Of a DNA stretch of 5,860 nucleotides, positions 1 through 5,860 are shown in pieces. The stretch comes from Acidobacteria bacterium AH-259-L09 (lineage in GTDB: Bacteria > Acidobacteriota > UBA6911 > RPQK01): positions 1 to 5,860 of the forward strand of contig JALLOL010000165.1 of the NCBI GenBank assembly GCA_027717875.1. Reading direction: 5' to 3'. The position numbers and the translations under genes are program-made. Under the pieces are notes generated by a model. That model was not told the DNA's origin. It worked only from the letters and a program-made list of their open reading frames with translations, and searched no databases. Position 1 is the stretch's first letter; each line of letters starts with the position of its first letter.

Positions 1-1
1 C

Positions 2-2488
2 GAGTGGGACGCGTTCATGAATGACAACCGGCCTTATGCTTACGAGCGGCTGGTCACGCGGTTGCTGGCCTCACCGCACTTCGGTGAGCGCTGGGCCCGA
101 CACTGGCTGGATCTGGCGCGCTACGCCGACAGCGATGGCTTCGAAAAAGACGGAGTCCGGCCCCATGCATGGCGTTATCGCGAATGGGTGATCGACGCCT
201 ACAACCGCGACCTGCCTTACCATCAGTTTGTGGTGGAACAGTTAGCTGGCGATCTACTGCCTAACGCCACCACCGAACAGAGGGTCGCGACCGGGTTTCA
301 CCGCAACACGCTGACCAACCGCGAGGGGGGTGTGGACCAGGAACAGTTTCGCGTCGAACAGGTCGTCGACCGCACCAACACAACCGGCCTGGTGTTTATG
401 GGCCTGACAGTCGGCTGCGCCCAGTGTCACACGCACAAATACGATTCCATTACGCATCGCGAATACTACCGGATGTTTGCCTTCTTCAACACGGCGATGG
501 AGCGGGACATTGCGGCGCCCCTTGACCAGGAGCTGGTGACCTACCGGCGGGCCAAGGCGCTCTGGGATGGTGAGCACGATCAGCTGGTGGGGGCGGCCGA
601 GGAATACAAGAAAAGGCTGAGCGAAGAGCTTGCCGAAAAGGGAGCCGAAACTCTAGCCAAGTGGGAAGCCGGACTGGATTATAGACCGGTGGAGTGGACG
701 ACACTTGATCCGGCCAGCTTTAGCTCAGCCGGGGGCGCGACCTTTACCAAACAAGATTGCGGTGCGCTCTTGGCAGGCGGCAACAATCCGGACAAAGATA
801 CCTACACTATCGTTGCCAACACTTTGTTGAAGGGTATCACGGCCTTCCGGCTCGAGGTACTGACTGATGAGTCGCTGCCAAACAACGGGCCGGGCCGCGC
901 CGAGGACGGCAACTTCGTGCTTTCGAATTTCAAGGTCAAGGTCTCCCCGATGAGTGATCCCACTGAGGCACGACAACTGACCTTCAAGCGGGCCCTGTCC
1001 GATCACTCTCAGGATGGTTTCCACGTTTCCAACGCGATCGACAGCGACCTGAAGACCGGCTGGGCCGTGAACGGACCCGAGGGCCCCAATCACGACCGGC
1101 AGGCGATTTTCATTCTGAACCGGGATACAGGTCACGAAGGGGGTACAACCCTGGCTTTTACGATGCAGCATCGCTACGGCAGTCGGCACAACTTGGGCTG
1201 GTTCCGGGTCTCCGTCACCACGGCCAACCGAGAGAACCTGAACCAGGTTCTGCCTCTTGCCGTCGAAGCCGTCCTGGCCACGCCACGTGAAGAGCGCACT
1301 GACGAACAGAAGGCGGTCCTGCTTGATTACTGCGCCAGTCAGGACGCACGGGTGCGCGAGCTGCTGGCGACTGTCGAAGGTCACAACAAGGCTAAACCGC
1401 CTGCGCCCGGCACGATGGCCCAGACAATGGCCGAAAATCCCGAGCCACCCAAGACATACATCCACATCCGCGGCGACTTTCTGCGCAAAGGCCAACAGGT
1501 ACAGCCGAATACATTGTCGGTGCTGCCGCCGCTGCGCCCACGAGGAGACAAACCCGACCGGCTCGACCTGGCCCGATGGATTGTCGATCCAGCCCACCCC
1601 TTGACCGCCCGCGTGGAGGTCAACCGGCTCTGGGAGCGGCTGTTTGGCCGAGGGCTGGTGGTGACAAGCGAAGACTTCGGCACGCGGGGGGAGAAGCCGT
1701 CGCATCCCCAGCTGCTCGATTGGCTGGCTACGGAGTTTATACGCGGTGGCTGGAGCCGCAAGGAGATGATCAAGTTGGTTGCCACGTCCTCCACTTACCG
1801 GCAGGCCTCCCCCGTTCGTCCGGAGCTGACCGACCGCGATCCCAAGAACATGCTGTTAGCTCGGCAGAACCGCTTCCGTGTCCAGTCTGAGATTACTCGT
1901 GACCTGTTCTTATCCGTCGGTGGCCTGCTGGAGCCCCGTATTGGAGGGCCCAGTATCCGTCCTCCCTTGCCCTCTGACATCGCCGACTTGGGTTACGCCA
2001 ATTCGGTCCGCTGGTCCGAAAGCTCCGGCACAGACAAGTATCGCCGGGGGCTGTACATTTTCTTCCAGCGGACGGTACCTTACCCGATGCTCGTGACCTT
2101 TGACAGTCCAGATTCCAACACCAGCTGCGTCAGGCGTACGCGTTCGAACACGCCGCTGCAGGCCCTGACCCTGCTCAATGACCCGGTCTTCGTCGAATGC
2201 GAGCAGTCCTTTGGTAAACGCGTGATGGAGGAAGGGCCCAGGGATGAGATTGAGCGTATCCGATATGCCTTCCGCCTGGCCCTGGCCCGCGAGCCCACCG
2301 AGGCGGAACTGGCACTGCTGGTGGAACTACTCGCCGATCAGCGGCGGGTTTTTGAAAAAGATCGCGAAAACGCCGAAAAATTTGTGGGCCCATACCTGCC
2401 AGCGGGAGTGAAAACTCCGGAAGCGGCGGCCTGGGTCGCCGTAGGACGGGTGATTATGAACCTGGACGAATTTCTAACACGGGAGTGA
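2..2488 (+). CDS. DUF1549/DUF1553 (PSD1-type) secreted protein, 5'-truncated by window edge
   Basis: The biochemical role of this family is unproven; members are exported proteins typical of Planctomycetota and relatives, usually with an N-terminal cytochrome c-like domain. The reading frame is open from base 2, and the codons before the ATG at 17 (E-W-D-A-F) continue the family alignment, so that ATG is internal. Numbered from that Met, a DUF1549 domain covers about residues 1-165, with the hallmark ERWARHWLDLARYADSDG near the start and a CAQCH haem-type motif at 134-138. A beta-rich, discoidin-like insert spans about 224-402. A linker with HIRGDFLRKG (483-492) precedes DUF1553 from about 515 to the end, including NRLWERLFGRGLV, YRRGLYIFF (675-683) and NTPLQAL (711-717). 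Full-length relatives are about 1000 residues, so roughly 200 or more, including the signal peptide and probable cytochrome domain, should lie upstream. It is followed after 5 bases by its usual DUF1501 partner. Family assignment is firm; function is not. Confidence 0.95.
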   Translation, partial: EWDAFMNDNRPYAYERLVTRLLASPHFGERWARHWLDLARYADSDGFEKDGVRPHAWRYREWVIDAYNRDLPYHQFVVEQLAGDLLPNATTEQRVATGFHRNTLTNREGGVDQEQFRVEQVVDRTNTTGLVFMGLTVGCAQCHTHKYDSITHREYYRMFAFFNTAMERDIAAPLDQELVTYRRAKALWDGEHDQLVGAAEEYKKRLSEELAEKGAETLAKWEAGLDYRPVEWTTLDPASFSSAGGATFTKQDCGALLAGGNNPDKDTYTIVANTLLKGITAFRLEVLTDESLPNNGPGRAEDGNFVLSNFKVKVSPMSDPTEARQLTFKRALSDHSQDGFHVSNAIDSDLKTGWAVNGPEGPNHDRQAIFILNRDTGHEGGTTLAFTMQHRYGSRHNLGWFRVSVTTANRENLNQVLPLAVEAVLATPREERTDEQKAVLLDYCASQDARVRELLATVEGHNKAKPPAPGTMAQTMAENPEPPKTYIHIRGDFLRKGQQVQPNTLSVLPPLRPRGDKPDRLDLARWIVDPAHPLTARVEVNRLWERLFGRGLVVTSEDFGTRGEKPSHPQLLDWLATEFIRGGWSRKEMIKLVATSSTYRQASPVRPELTDRDPKNMLLARQNRFRVQSEITRDLFLSVGGLLEPRIGGPSIRPPLPSDIADLGYANSVRWSESSGTDKYRRGLYIFFQRTVPYPMLVTFDSPDSNTSCVRRTRSNTPLQALTLLNDPVFVECEQSFGKRVMEEGPRDEIERIRYAFRLALAREPTEAELALLVELLADQRRVFEKDRENAEKFVGPYLPAGVKTPEAAAWVAVGRVIMNLDEFLTRE
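416..430 (+). other. CxxCH haem c-type motif within DUF1549
   Basis: These five codons read C-A-Q-C-H and are followed by T-H-K-Y-D. CxxCH is the covalent haem c attachment signature, and a CxQCHxHKYD block is conserved in DUF1549 proteins. Haem attachment here is an inference: the surrounding domain is not a recognisable cytochrome c fold, and no distal Met ligand can be assigned by eye. The motif could instead bind a metal. Confidence 0.7.
686..1222 (+). other. Discoidin-like (F5/8 type C-like) insert region in the DUF1549/DUF1553 protein
   Basis: Residues about 224-402 (counted from the Met at 17) separate DUF1549 from DUF1553. They contain ITAFRLEVLTDESLP, a G-P-G-R-A...G-N-F-V-L-S block, an A-I-D-S-D...T-G-W-A-V block and a closing LGWFRVSVTT. 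This order (strand, FVLS, AIDG-like, GWA, RFR-SVT) resembles the jelly-roll carbohydrate-binding-like inserts common in planctomycete DUF1549/DUF1553 proteins. Ligand binding is inferred from the fold resemblance only. Confidence 0.6.
2481..2485 (+). promoter_or_regulatory. Probable ribosome binding site for the DUF1501 gene
   Basis: GGGAG lies inside the last codons of the upstream gene and ends 8 bases before the ATG at 2494, a good Shine-Dalgarno distance. It argues for the ATG at 2494 rather than the in-frame GTG at 2485. That GTG overlaps the upstream stop as GTGA but has no purine-rich site at a suitable distance in front of it. Confidence 0.6.
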
Positions 2489-2493
2489 CAACC

Positions 2494-2619
2494 ATGAACC
2501 CGATCGAAGAAAAAATTGTTCAGTCGCGCCGAGACTTCCTGACTAGCACTGCCAGTGGGCTGGGCGGCATTGCTCTTGTGGCCATGCTCGCTCAAAACGG
2601 CTTGCTGGAGGCGGCGGCT
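2494..2619 (+). other. Twin-arginine (Tat) signal peptide of the DUF1501 protein
   Basis: Residues 1-42 contain the S-R-R-D-F-L twin-arginine motif at 11-16, an uncharged, mildly hydrophobic region (about 17-33) and a possible cleavage site after A-A-A at 40-42. The position of the consensus Lys after F-L is a Thr. Tat export implies that the protein folds, possibly with a metal, before crossing the membrane. The exact cleavage site is uncertain. Confidence 0.75.
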
Positions 2620-3987
2620 GAGTCCTCATCCTCAGGAGGTATCATCAATCCCCTGGCGCCGAAGGCACCGCATTTCGCGCCCAAGGCCAAGGCCTGCATC
2701 TTCCTCTTCATGGCCGGCGCACCGAGCCAGATCGATCTGTTCGACCCAAAACCAAAACTCAAGGAGCTGGACGGCCAACCGATGCCCGAGTCAATGATCG
2801 AGAAGGTGCGCTTCGCATTCATACAAAAGGAATCGGCTGTACTGAAGGGCAGCAAGGCCCAATTCAAAAAGCATGGCCAGTGTGGCATGGAAGTCTCTGA
2901 GTACCTGCCGCACATCGCCACCTGCGTAGACGACATCGCCCTGATCAGGTCAATACACACCCCGGCCTTCAACCATCACCCGGGACAGCTCATGATGAAC
3001 ACCGGCGTGCCTACTTTTGGGCGACCGTCAACGGGCTCGTGGATCAACTACGGGCTGGGCAGCGAATCGGATAACCTGCCCGGCTACGTGGTGCTGACAG
3101 CCGGACGCGGCACCAGTGGCGGGGCCTCGAACTGGTCGAGCGGCTTTCTGCCCTCAACTTATCAGGGAGTGCTCTTTCGTAACCAGGGCGACCCCGTGCT
3201 GAACCTGGCCGACCCGGACGGGCTGCCTCACGAATGCCAGCGCCGAGGTCTCCACACGCTGCGCCAGCTCAACGAAGAGCACTACAAGCAGACCCGGGAC
3301 CCGGAGATTCTCTCCAGGATCGCCGCCTACGAGCTGGCTTTCCGGATGCAGTCAGCCACGCCCGAGTTGATTGACCTTTCGGGCGAGGACGAGAAGACAC
3401 TGGAGATGTACGGCGTCAACCGCGCCGATGGTGACTGGGAGGCCAAGCGGGGTTATCGGTCGGGCGTGGTCGCCACTTTTGCGCGAAACTGCCTGCTGGC
3501 GCGCCGGATGGTTGAGCGCGGCGTGCGGTTCGTGAACATCTACCATGCCTCGTGGGACCATCACAGCGACCTGGACAAGGAACTGCCCTTCAACTGCTAC
3601 ATGGCTGACCAGCCGGTGGCGGCCCTCATCAAGGACCTCAAGCAGCGCGGCATGCTCGATGAGACGCTGGTTATCTGGGGAGCGGAGTTTGGGCGCACAC
3701 CTTTGGGAGAGAACCGCATCGGTCGCGAAGCAAACACAGGCCGTGACCATCACCCCTTTGCCTTCACCATCTTCATGGCCGGCGGCGGTGTCAAGGCGGG
3801 CCAAGTGGTTGGTAAGACCGACGAGATCGGCTGGAACATTGTTGAGGATCCAATCCACATCAACGACTTCCACGCGACGGTGCTCCACCTGTTTGGCCTG
3901 GACCACCTGCGCCTGACCTATCGCTTCCAGGGCCGCGACTTTCGCCTGACCGATGTCGGGGGCAAGGTGTTCGATAAGCTGGTGTAG
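2494..3987 (+). CDS. DUF1501 family protein (alkaline phosphatase/sulfatase-like clan), Tat-exported
   Basis: This 497-residue protein has a length normal for DUF1501, a family placed in the alkaline phosphatase-like clan; no reaction has been firmly shown for it. The N-terminus carries a twin-arginine signal (SRRDFL, residues 11-16) followed by a hydrophobic stretch to about residue 33. Family blocks follow in order: IFLFMAGAPSQIDLFDPKP (about 69-87), a long central region with HHPGQLMMNTG, SWDHHSDL (353-360), LVIWGAEFGRTP (392-403) and GRDHHPFAFTIFMAGGG (416-432). The Asp/His residues in these blocks (D81, D355, H356, D418, H419, H420) are candidate metal ligands by position and conservation, which is inference. 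The gene starts 5 bases after the DUF1549/DUF1553 gene and ends 8 bases before the hydrolase gene, consistent with one operon and coupled translation. Start chosen at ATG 2494; GTG 2485 would add three residues. Confidence 0.95.
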   Translation: MNPIEEKIVQSRRDFLTSTASGLGGIALVAMLAQNGLLEAAAESSSSGGIINPLAPKAPHFAPKAKACIFLFMAGAPSQIDLFDPKPKLKELDGQPMPESMIEKVRFAFIQKESAVLKGSKAQFKKHGQCGMEVSEYLPHIATCVDDIALIRSIHTPAFNHHPGQLMMNTGVPTFGRPSTGSWINYGLGSESDNLPGYVVLTAGRGTSGGASNWSSGFLPSTYQGVLFRNQGDPVLNLADPDGLPHECQRRGLHTLRQLNEEHYKQTRDPEILSRIAAYELAFRMQSATPELIDLSGEDEKTLEMYGVNRADGDWEAKRGYRSGVVATFARNCLLARRMVERGVRFVNIYHASWDHHSDLDKELPFNCYMADQPVAALIKDLKQRGMLDETLVIWGAEFGRTPLGENRIGREANTGRDHHPFAFTIFMAGGGVKAGQVVGKTDEIGWNIVEDPIHINDFHATVLHLFGLDHLRLTYRFQGRDFRLTDVGGKVFDKLV

Positions 3988-3995
3988 CAGGGCAT

Positions 3996-4064
3996 ATGAA
4001 ATCTGCTGTCTTTCGAACCTTCCTCTTGTTTAGTCTAAGCCTTTTTGTCTCAATGGGATGGGCT
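3996..4064 (+). other. Sec-type signal peptide of the alpha/beta hydrolase
   Basis: Residues 1-23 have a basic start (K2, R7), a hydrophobic core at about 9-19 (F-L-L-F-S-L-S-L-F-V-S) and a G-W-A end compatible with signal peptidase I cleavage before R24. No Cys follows, so a lipoprotein is unlikely. The presence of this signal supports the ATG at 3996 as the true start over the internal Met at residue 20. Confidence 0.8.
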
Positions 4065-5860
4065 CGCGTTGTCCGGGTCGAAGTAGTCTTCCAACAGGAA
4101 ATTTTGGGCGGGCGATCGTTTGGCTTGGCAGGTCCGTATGAGAAACTCACCGGGAAAATTTACTTCGCAGTCGATCCGACCAACCGGGCCAACCAGATTA
4201 TCACAGACATTGACAAGGCACCCCGAAACAGCAGGGGAGAAGTCGAATTCTCAGCCGATTTCTACCTGATCAAGCCCAAGAAGATAGAACGCGGCAGCGG
4301 AGCCGTTCTCTATGAGGTATCAAACCGGGGACGTAAGGGAATGCTGAGTTTCTTCAATCTGGCCTCCGGAAGCCTTGATCCCCATACGCAAGCTGACTTT
4401 GGGGACAGCTTCCTGCTACGGGAGGGTTATACCTTGTTGTGGCTGGGATGGCAGTTCGATCCTCCTCGCCGTAAAGGCCTGATGAGACTTTATCCTGCAG
4501 TAGCTAGCGAGAAGGGCCGGCCGATTCGCGGCTTGGTCCGCAGCGATTTCGTGGTCACAGAACGGGAATACCATCACTCGCTGGCCGACCGAAACCATGT
4601 CGCCTACCCGGTCGCCAATCCAGAGGCACGGGAAAACGTGATGACCGTGCGAGACGGTGTCGAGCGTCCGCGCCGCACGATCCCCCGCTCACGATGGAAA
4701 TTCGCCCGGCTCGAAGGAGGAAAACCTGTGGATGACCGAACTCAGGTCTATCTGGAGGGTGGCTTCGAGCCTGGCAAAATATACGAGGTGGTTTACGTCT
4801 CCCAGGACCCGCCACTGGTCGGCCTGGGACCGGCAGCCGTCCGTGACACGATTTCATACTTGAAGCACGACCGAGCCGAAGCGCTGTCGATTCCCAAAGG
4901 AGCCATAAACCGTGCCCTTGGGTTCGGCATTTCTCAAAGCGGGCGCTTCCTGCGGACGTTTCTATACTACGGCTTTAATGAGGACGAAGCACATCGGAGA
5001 GCTTTCGACGGCGTGATCTCGCACGTCGCCGGTGGAGGCCGGGGCAGTTTCAATCACCGGTTCGCCCAACCCTCCCGCGACGCCCATCCTTACATGAACT
5101 TCTTCCACCCGACAGATATCTTCCCGTTTACCGACGTGGAGCAAGTCGATCCGGAGACGGGGATCAGCGATGGGATCCTTACCCACCACTTGAAGCGGGA
5201 GTTCTGGCCCAAGGTTTTCTACACAAACTCTTCTTACGAGTACTGGGGACGTGCAGCATCGCTCATTCACACCACTGTCGACGGCCGGCGCGATGCACCG
5301 CTGATGGAGAACGTCCGGATTTATCTTTTCGCGGGAACACAGCACGGGGCGGCAGGCTTTCCTCCCAGGAAGACCATCGGCCAGCAGCGCAGCAACCCGT
5401 TGGACTTTCGCTGGTCGATGCGGGCCCTGCTGAGAGCCATGGATCGCTGGGTGAGAGACGGCACGCCCCCGCCCAGCCGTTACCCTCGAATCGATCAAGG
5501 CACCCTGGTTAAACCGGAGAACCTAAATTTTCCGAAGCTGCCAGCAGTCAACTTTTCAACTCGCCTTCACAAAGCCTACCGCGCCGACTACGGCCCAAAC
5601 TTTCGGAGCCAGGGCATCGTGACGCAGGAACCTCCCAAGATTGGGAAGGCGTTCCCGATGATGGTTTCAGCCGTGGATGGCGATGGCAATGAGAAGGCAG
5701 GGATCAGGCTGCCGGAGCTGGCTGTTCCCCTGGCCACCTACACGGGTTGGAACCTGTTCAACGCCGAGTCGGGGCCGACGCATGAAATTTCAAGCATGGC
5801 CGGGTCCTATATCCCATTCCCTTGGACAAAGGAGGAACGAGAGGCCAAAAAAGACCCGCG
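3996..5860 (+). CDS. Exported alpha/beta hydrolase domain protein (Abhydrolase_10-like), 3'-truncated by window edge
   Basis: The frame is open from the ATG at 3996 to the right edge, giving 621 full codons and no stop. A Sec signal peptide covers residues 1-23 and a beta-rich N-terminal part about 24-235, with GAVLYEVSNRGRK (102-114), EGYTLLWLGWQFD (143-155) and SRWKF (232-236). The hydrolase core follows: the nucleophile elbow GFGISQSGR (309-317) makes Ser313 the probable nucleophile, GTQHG (447-451) supplies a probable catalytic His450, and SYEYWGR (413-419) offers Glu415 as a candidate acid. LPELAVPLATYTGWN (572-586) and AGSYIPF near the right edge match the conserved C-terminal part of the family. 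Members are usually around 650 residues, so probably only a few dozen are missing. The expected reaction is ester (or amide) hydrolysis outside the cytoplasm; the substrate is unknown. It starts 8 bases after the DUF1501 stop, with only a weak AGGG (3989-3992) set 3 bases before the ATG, so translation may depend on coupling. Confidence 0.9.
   Translation, partial: MKSAVFRTFLLFSLSLFVSMGWARVVRVEVVFQQEILGGRSFGLAGPYEKLTGKIYFAVDPTNRANQIITDIDKAPRNSRGEVEFSADFYLIKPKKIERGSGAVLYEVSNRGRKGMLSFFNLASGSLDPHTQADFGDSFLLREGYTLLWLGWQFDPPRRKGLMRLYPAVASEKGRPIRGLVRSDFVVTEREYHHSLADRNHVAYPVANPEARENVMTVRDGVERPRRTIPRSRWKFARLEGGKPVDDRTQVYLEGGFEPGKIYEVVYVSQDPPLVGLGPAAVRDTISYLKHDRAEALSIPKGAINRALGFGISQSGRFLRTFLYYGFNEDEAHRRAFDGVISHVAGGGRGSFNHRFAQPSRDAHPYMNFFHPTDIFPFTDVEQVDPETGISDGILTHHLKREFWPKVFYTNSSYEYWGRAASLIHTTVDGRRDAPLMENVRIYLFAGTQHGAAGFPPRKTIGQQRSNPLDFRWSMRALLRAMDRWVRDGTPPPSRYPRIDQGTLVKPENLNFPKLPAVNFSTRLHKAYRADYGPNFRSQGIVTQEPPKIGKAFPMMVSAVDGDGNEKAGIRLPELAVPLATYTGWNLFNAESGPTHEISSMAGSYIPFPWTKEEREAKKDP
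4920..4946 (+). other. Nucleophile elbow of the alpha/beta hydrolase (GFGISQSGR)
   Basis: Residues 309-317 form the expected strand-turn-helix motif with Ser313 flanked by Gly at -2 and Ser at +2, followed by Gly-Arg. It differs from textbook GxSxG by having Ser at the last position, which is still a small residue and sterically acceptable. Assignment of Ser313 over Ser315 as nucleophile is inferred from spacing to the preceding Gly. Confidence 0.65.

Noticed and set aside
17..19. ATG as the true start of the first gene
   Set aside because: The frame stays open to the left edge with family-like codons. There is no ribosome binding site or signal peptide here, and the DUF1549 domain would begin abruptly.
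1257..1604. + strand frame of 115 codons overlapping the first gene
   Set aside because: It is an out-of-frame shadow with an Arg/Ser/Pro-rich composition and no motif or ribosome binding site.
725..1705. Long - strand open frame of 326 codons
   Set aside because: It lies wholly antisense to the DUF1549/DUF1553 gene, whose + strand translation matches family blocks on both sides. Its translation has no recognisable domain; open antisense frames are expected from GC-rich codon bias.
3352..3906. - strand open frame of 184 codons
   Set aside because: It is antisense to the conserved C-terminal half of DUF1501 (SWDHH, EFGRTP, GRDHHPF). Its translation shows no family features.
3988..3995. Terminator or promoter between DUF1501 and the hydrolase
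   Set aside because: The gap is only 8 bases, with no hairpin or T-run.
4962..5498. - strand open frame of 178 codons
   Set aside because: It is antisense to the hydrolase core, including SYEYWGR and GTQHG on the + strand, and shows no recognisable motif.

Overview
The window looks like a fragment of a moderately GC-rich (about 60% by eye) bacterial chromosome from the Planctomycetota, or from lineages sharing the same families (Verrucomicrobiota, Acidobacteriota of the Solibacter/Bryobacter kind). The main evidence is a DUF1549/DUF1553 ('planctomycete cytochrome c', PSD1-type) protein immediately followed by a DUF1501 protein. That pair is a hallmark of these phyla. The phylum is inferred from gene content; no RNA gene or marker protein is present to confirm it.

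Layout: three genes on the + strand, tightly packed, with no intergenic stretch above 10 bases. (1) 2-2488 is the 3' part of a large DUF1549/DUF1553 protein whose beginning lies upstream of the window; it carries a CxxCH haem-type motif. (2) 2494-3987 is a complete DUF1501 (alkaline phosphatase/sulfatase-like clan) protein with a twin-arginine signal. (3) 3996-5860 is an exported alpha/beta hydrolase of the large 'alpha/beta hydrolase domain' (Abhydrolase_10-like) family. It has a Sec signal peptide and runs off the right edge without a stop. The gaps are 5 and 8 bases, so one transcript is very likely.

How they may work together: all three products are expected outside the cytoplasm. DUF1549/DUF1553 and DUF1501 proteins are a recurrent two-gene cassette of unproven biochemical function, often next to sulfatases and polysaccharide-degradation genes. 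Here the third gene supplies an exported serine-hydrolase-like enzyme, so an extracytoplasmic degradative unit acting on an ester- or sulfate-bearing substrate is plausible, but the substrate cannot be read from the sequence.

No tRNA, rRNA, mobile element, CRISPR array, inverted-repeat terminator or promoter was recognised. The window is mostly an ordinary operon of poorly characterised families; I found no clear sign of a new system.
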